Part shown: in pieces, positions 58,851 through 64,000 of the stretch
Position numbering within the stretch: position 1 is the first letter of the stretch
Layout: the number at the start of each line of letters is the position of its first letter
Assembly (NCBI GenBank): GCA_930367205.1
Contig: OV884009.1
Location: 99,345,189 to 99,409,188, forward strand
Origin: Acanthosoma haemorrhoidale
Lineage: Eukaryota > Arthropoda > Insecta > Hemiptera > Acanthosomatidae
Length of the DNA stretch: 64,000 bases
Reading direction: 5' to 3'
Translations under genes and position numbers: made by a program
Notes under the pieces: model-generated
Database searches by the model: none
Told to the model about the DNA's origin: nothing
What the model saw: the letters and a program-made list of their open reading frames with translations, nothing else

Positions 58851-61800
58851 ACTCCTACTCCATCAATCAAACAGAAACGTGCCAATAAATTCATCAGCAG
58901 CCAGCTCCATGGAAGAGATACCGCCACAAGCCAGAAAATCTGAAGAAGAAACAGTTGACGAATCACTGTTCTTCATGCCTAACAACTTCTAAGTTCTGAA
59001 ACCAAGCTGAGGACATGGAAGTTAACAAAACCCCCACTCAGCCCAGTTTTTTTCCGGACACTCCCGATACATATCGAGCCATAATTAAATATTTGGAAGG
59101 TAATAATGTTGACTTCCATACATATCAACTCAAACAGGAAAGATCGTTACGAGTAGTGATCCGAAATCAGCATCCAACCACACCAGCTGACGAAATAGAA
59201 GACGAACAGTCCGCTCTTGGATTCAAAGTTCGCCAAATAACAAACATGTGAGGGCAGGCAACAAGAGGAAGCTATTAACACGGCGTTACCTTTGTGCTTA
59301 GTAGATCACGAACGAACACCTGGAGTGGAGAAAATATACGATTTAACACAACTATATTACACTAGAATACAGGTCAAAAAACCGCACCCCAAACGTGACA
59401 TCGTCTAGTGCCATAACTGCCAGGGATATGGGAATACCGAAACATGCTGTCACCACCCTCCCAGGTGTGTTAAGTGCAGTGAGCAGCACAAGAGTGAATT
59501 GTTCAAGAAGCCCCTGAAATCGCCTGCAGTATACGTGATCTGCCATCAAGGCCATCCGGCCAACTACTAGGGCTGTGACGCTTACAGAATCTTGAAATCT
59601 AGGAACGAACAAGGTCTCCGGCCGGAAGAAAAGAAGCCAACAACAGGCAGCTCAAGAAGTGGCTCAGCCAGTAATTTGAGGCCCTCTGTCTCTTTTGTCG
59701 ATGCAGTTCGTAACAGAGAGCAGTCACAGGGACTACCCAATCCTCGTCCACAACTTCTTCTTCCTCAGTATCCCTGCAACCAGCTAACTCAATCCCATCC
59801 TCCATCACACATTTCACATATTCCTCCACCTTCAACTTCTTCAGATCTCATTAGCCAGTTAACTTCATTCGTTACAGAGTTCAGAACCCTAATTACCCCT
59901 TTCATTTCCATTCTTAAAAATCTAATGTCCTACTTTATCCCCGTTAAACAAAATCCATAAGTAGATCCGTCCGACTCCTAATCCATTCTCCTTCGGAATG
60001 CGAATGGTGTCTCACTCACAATAACAAACTGACAGCACTACTCTACGACAAGAACATCGATGTACCTCTCATTACTGAACAAGACTTATGAGTAAACGAC
60101 CATTTACAGTTCGACAGAACCAGACTCATCGAACTAATCACCCAGATGGAACAGCACCTGCGCAGGTACCGCTGTCATTGTCTATAACTCCATTTCCCAT
60201 CGCATAGTTCCTTTGGTAGCACATGATTTCCTTCAGTCCACTGCAGTGTCAATCAGCACCTTCACTTTCCCCCTTACACTAGCATCAGTGTACTGCCCTC
60301 CCAATAAATTCATTTACAATTTCCAATTCATCCTCTTTCTAGACTCCATCGGATATCGTTTCCTTGTGGGTAGGGACTTAAATGCGAAGCACCAACACTG
60401 GGGGCCAAGATCCACGAATACACGAGGACGTGCTTTGGTGTCTGCACTCACACGGAAACATTGCACCAATATCTCTCCTGTCATAGCCACCTATTGGCCA
60501 TAAGATCCTATCCGAAATCAAGATCTCCTTGACTTCTTCTTCTACAATAGTTCAAGAACACTAAACTATTCACTCACGCGCCTCAATGACCTCTCCTTCG
60601 ATCAACGCCCTTTATTATTAACCATTTACCTAAGACCAATTCACAAACTGCCTCCTCCTTCATTTACTTTGGGACCACTTCCCCCAGCTTCTGGCAGATT
60701 ACGTAGACCTCAAAATGTCCCTGATAACATCTCAAGACCTAGACGATACTCTGCATTCTTACACTACTCTGATCCAAGGTCGGCTTGCAAGGCATCGTCG
60801 TTCCACCGTCAACCAAAAATTCACAATCGAAATCGTTTACCTCAGCATCTCAAAGACCTAATAATCCAATCCAAACGCCGCTCCAGAACAGTGTGGTAAG
60901 ATCCCGACATCCTGCTGATCGCCGCTCGTACAATTCTTACTGCAGCTTGGTAACGTAGCAATTGGCATCTTCCGTTCCGATTCTTTCAATTCCCACCGCT
61001 CCTCTCTGTCTACTAGGGATAACTCCCTGTGATAACTAAAATAAATCCTAAAATATCATCCGGTTTCACAGCTACTTTGTCGTGATAATGGGTCCTGGGT
61101 GGCTTCGGATGGGGATAGGTTGGAGAAATTCGCTCTGCATCTTTCCCACCTTTCTCATCAAAAACATACTCATAGAACAACTGTTGAAGATTTCCTCACT
61201 TCACCTATCCTTCTCTCACTTCCACCAAAAGCCGTTAATCCCTCACGGGTCTAATATCTTCCGAAAAACTTATCTTACCAAAAATCAACCGGACTTGATC
61301 TACTTACTCCTCAAATTATCCAAAATTCTCTTTCTTCCCCTCTGGAAACTTGGTTATCGTCCTATTTGCTAAACCCAGAAAACCATCCATTGACACTTTG
61401 ATGAGATCGAGTATTGATGCAACCATAGCCAGTTTATAACAACAAAACCCTTCATAACGATTCTTATATACCTTACATTCTTACATTGAACTGCACCACT
61501 CATCCATATAATCCATTGAGACTAAAACGGCAGTGATCTGCTATAAATACGTTACAGTGGGAGTCCTGGTAATGGCCAGTTTCTCCAATCATGTCCTGAG
61601 CGTATGCGGCTCTGGATCTCTTCGTCAGCCTCCACTGGCACGTATCGGGTGACGCGGCTGACGGAGGAGCGTTGGGGATTTCCCAAGACTCCGCTTCCTG
61701 TTTCGCATGCGAGGGAGGTGACAACCATGTTGGTTTGGGAGGTCTCTGGGCTGTTTGTTAATACTGTATGAATGAATGAGTGAATGAAAATTGTAAATAC

Positions 61801-61885
61801 GGTACGAATGAGAACATCCATCACTATGACTTATTGCTTGATAAGGTCGATTGTAATTTCATCACAATAAATATGTTTCAATAAT
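58850..61885 (+). mobile_element. Jockey-like non-LTR retrotransposon, near full-length decayed copy 6
   Basis: In plus-strand order: ORF1 (about 58855-59960), endonuclease (about 59970-60900), a short ORF2 middle piece (61080-61420), then a jump across the RT core to the C-terminal coding and 3' UTR, ending TCACAATAAA at 61872. The endonuclease shows STAVSISTFTFPLTLASVYC, VGRDLNAKHQHWGPR and NTRGRALV, the GDxNAKHxxWGS..N.RG block with G-D changed to G-R. The missing RT core and several stops make it inactive. It is the best copy for defining the family's ORF1 and 5' region. Confidence 0.88.
59015..59960 (+). pseudogene. Jockey-like ORF1 (gag) in copy 6, frameshifted
   Basis: Open frame 59015-59251 reads FFPDTPDTYRAIIKYLEG and RVVIRNQHPTTPADEIEDE, the RNA-binding region before the knuckles. 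A frameshift near 59250 leads to CHHPPRCVKCSEQHKSE, then the Jockey-type knuckle CHQGHPANY with the following GCDAYRILKSRNEQ. A stop replaces the residue after ANY. The open frame 59592-59960 is the proline- and serine-rich C-terminus. Gag proteins of this type coat element RNA. Confidence 0.85.
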
Positions 61886-63730
61886 TTGTTTTTATTTTTT
61901 TCCTAAAGAAAAAAACATATTTTGGTTAAACTTCAAAATTTCAGATCAATTGGATTATCTTTACGGTCGTTTGCTTCAGTGTTTGTGTTCAAGTTCACAT
62001 TGAGTGGCAGAAAATGTTCAAAGATACAGTAGCTGTTCGAACCTCCAGCGTCTTCTCTTCTGGGGGAGGACTTTCTGTCCAATTGAGAGGGCTTAGGATA
62101 AAAACAATTTTAATTAAAATTCTACTAAACACTAGACACAAATACAAATATGGAGGGATAAAGATTGACACGTGCTTTCATATTTGTCAGCTGTAATTAT
62201 TGAGCTCAATGGGAGGTGAAGTGGAAAGACAATCTACTTGAAAGTCGAGCATCATTCTTTAGAACAGGCAATTAGAGCTGAAGGTATGAATTCAGCTGTC
62301 AAGACCCCCAAAGAAAATACATTGGAGGTTCAAACTGCTTCTGCATCACTCAACGTGAACATAGGGAAAAAAACAGAAGTATGAACTTTGTGACGAATCA
62401 GTACTTATGAAATAGAACATTATTTCCGGCTTGTCTATAAAATCAAAAAGATGGTGAGAGACCCCTTAGATTATTAAAAATTAGTTGGAAAGACCAAGAG
62501 CAGGGAATACTGAGCCGACCGATACCGTTAATGACAGAGAACAGTGGGCCGGTCAGCTGATGTTTTATTCAACGGCCGAAGGAGACGGGGCCCTTCATAG
62601 AATCTACGTCAATATTACCTATACGCCGCTTGAATAATACATTTGCTATTTGTAAGTCGGCCTCTGACTTGGACTGATTGAGCCTCCTCATTACCGCCCG
62701 AGCCAACTTCCCTCTCGCTTAGGCCAACTTACACCCTCTGCTCCCTAGGTTCCTTTTTTTATCAACTCCTTTAATATAATCTTCCCCTTTGAAACTATCC
62801 CTTCGTTCGTTAAAACATTGATCCGTTTCAGGCCTTACTCATAAAGCATGATCCGCAAAATTTATCCGAATGACAAACCTGTAATGTATATACAATTGTT
62901 TATTTAACTGCCTCTTATTTTTTTAATGTTTTGTTTTTGTTCGATTTACGTATAGAAATCAGATTGGACAGTATTAGAGGCACATAAAGCCTTGTGGCGA
63001 GAATACATGTTTTGGATCGCGTAGATGTGCGACAGATTTTTTAAATATGTGTATCACAAAAGTAACATAGTGAATGAGTTATAACGGGCACGTTAATAAC
63101 TTGTCAGATGGTTCCACAAGAACTTGGACAACTTGTGTGCATAAGAAAAGCCACACAGTGAGGGCTTTAAATTTTGGCCAGTATGTTTCGGTGCATGGAC
63201 CGTAGTTATTAGCGAACTTTAACCCAGCCGTATTATCACGAGGAAGGGGTCGTCCAAGTGATTTGCCAAAGCCATTGCATAGTTGCATGCACCATAGTTG
63301 CGACTTTCAAATCCCGTAAAAACCATTGCACCCGGGAGTCAAACCAAAACCATTAAAAAGTAAAACATCTAATATATATGTACGATCCCACGTCCTAATG
63401 ATGCAAACAGATTAATGGTAACTGGAACAATCAATAAATACAATATTAGTAATAAAAACGGAAGGGGAAACACATGAACATTGAATGAATTACATACAAA
63501 TTCTTTATTACAAGGGAAGATATAATAATAAACAGGTGAGATAAAATAATACTAATTGAACCTTGGTTCCGAAAACCACCTACCAGTATACATTACTAAC
63601 AAAATGAAAGCTACTAAATATATGTAGATAAAATTACTTCAATAACATAGACAAAAACTCTATTAGAATAGAGTATATACTAGTGGGAGTGAGAGAAACT
63701 AAACAGTTTATATTAACAATTATCGGACAC
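61886..63730. other. Unassigned sequence
   Basis: No exon of the ADAMTS-like gene and no transposon domain was recognised. A GC-richer piece at 62500-62760 reads, on the minus strand, with TTGAATAAAACATCAG and could be an LTR remnant. Confidence 0.3.
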
Positions 63731-63731
63731 G

Positions 63732-63956
63732 CGTTTGGGCTTATGTTCTACTAAACCCTAATATGTTATTACCCTGACACGGGAAACTATTTGCATCATT
63801 AAACTATTATATATAAACAATAGTACGTTATGAAAAAAAATCTATACTAACAGACGATTAAACAAATATTACACACCCATTAAGTAAACTCTTCATAAAT
63901 TACATTTACCATATTTGGGCTTATGTTCTGTTAAACTCTAATATTTTATCACCCTA
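63732..63956 (+). repeat. Direct repeat spaced by 180 bp
   Basis: TTTGGGCTTATGTTCTACTA at about 63734 and TTTGGGCTTATGTTCTGTTA at about 63914 start matching blocks of about 43 bp (ending TTATTACCCT and TTATCACCCT). The 180-bp period suggests the edge of a tandem or satellite-like array or a duplicated element end that continues beyond the window. Confidence 0.7.
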
Positions 63957-64000
63957 AATTCATTAAAAATCATCTGTTGTGTTTAAAAAATATTACGGTA

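Overview
The window is AT-rich, intron-dominated animal DNA. Nothing in it is bacterial. Split coding exons with GT-AG borders, a dense load of eukaryotic transposons (Jockey-like and LOA-like non-LTR elements, Ty3/Gypsy, BEL/Pao, Tc1/mariner, hAT) and dinucleotide microsatellites point to an invertebrate, most likely an arthropod. The species cannot be read from the sequence.

One host gene runs through most of the window on the minus strand. Seven exons (56138-56227, 53400-53531, 45140-45370, 41592-41736, 32049-32178, 12895-12997, 264-362) join in consistent phase into 930 nt, or 310 codons without a stop. They encode part of a secreted ADAMTS-like (ADAMTSL) extracellular-matrix protein: an N-terminal segment, a TSP1 repeat, an ADAMTS cysteine-rich module, then further TSP1 repeats. 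The cysteine-rich module runs straight into the second TSP1 repeat inside one exon, so the usual spacer module is missing. The last intron in the window fits best with a GC donor. The signal-peptide end and the C-terminal end lie outside the window. Introns are 2.6 to 19 kb long and carry nearly all the transposons.

Layout, left to right: 1-3.3 kb, ADAMTSL exon 7 and plain intron. 3.3-8.9 kb, a decayed Gypsy element interrupted by a Jockey copy, a (GA)n tract and an unclassified repeat. 9-11.9 kb, two non-LTR relics. 12.9 kb, exon 6. 14.3-15.7 kb, BEL/Pao relics. 15.85-19.0 kb, a near full-length decayed Jockey copy. 19.06-23.8 kb, a second Gypsy element with a 116-bp 3' LTR and a mariner-type transposon inside its integrase. 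24.4-26.1 kb, a locally duplicated repeat. 26.97-29.4 kb, a Jockey copy. 32.05 kb, exon 5. 32.5-33.8 kb, a non-LTR relic. 34.2-38.0 kb, a LOA-like element with one intact 1199-residue ORF2 and an (AAT)n/(AT)n tail. 38.2-40.5 kb, a hAT relic. 41.6 and 45.1 kb, exons 4 and 3. 44.4 kb, a repetitive coding relic. 45.9-47.6 kb, a non-LTR relic. 48.2-48.8 kb, a rearranged Tc1 relic. 50-52 kb, the unclassified repeat and a Jockey fragment. 53.4 kb, exon 2. 53.8-58 kb, non-LTR relics, a possible solo LTR and exon 1. 58.85-61.9 kb, a near full-length decayed Jockey copy. 62-64 kb, unassigned sequence ending in a 180-bp-spaced direct repeat.

The only intact long reading frame is the LOA-like ORF2. Every other transposon coding region carries stops, frameshifts or deletions.
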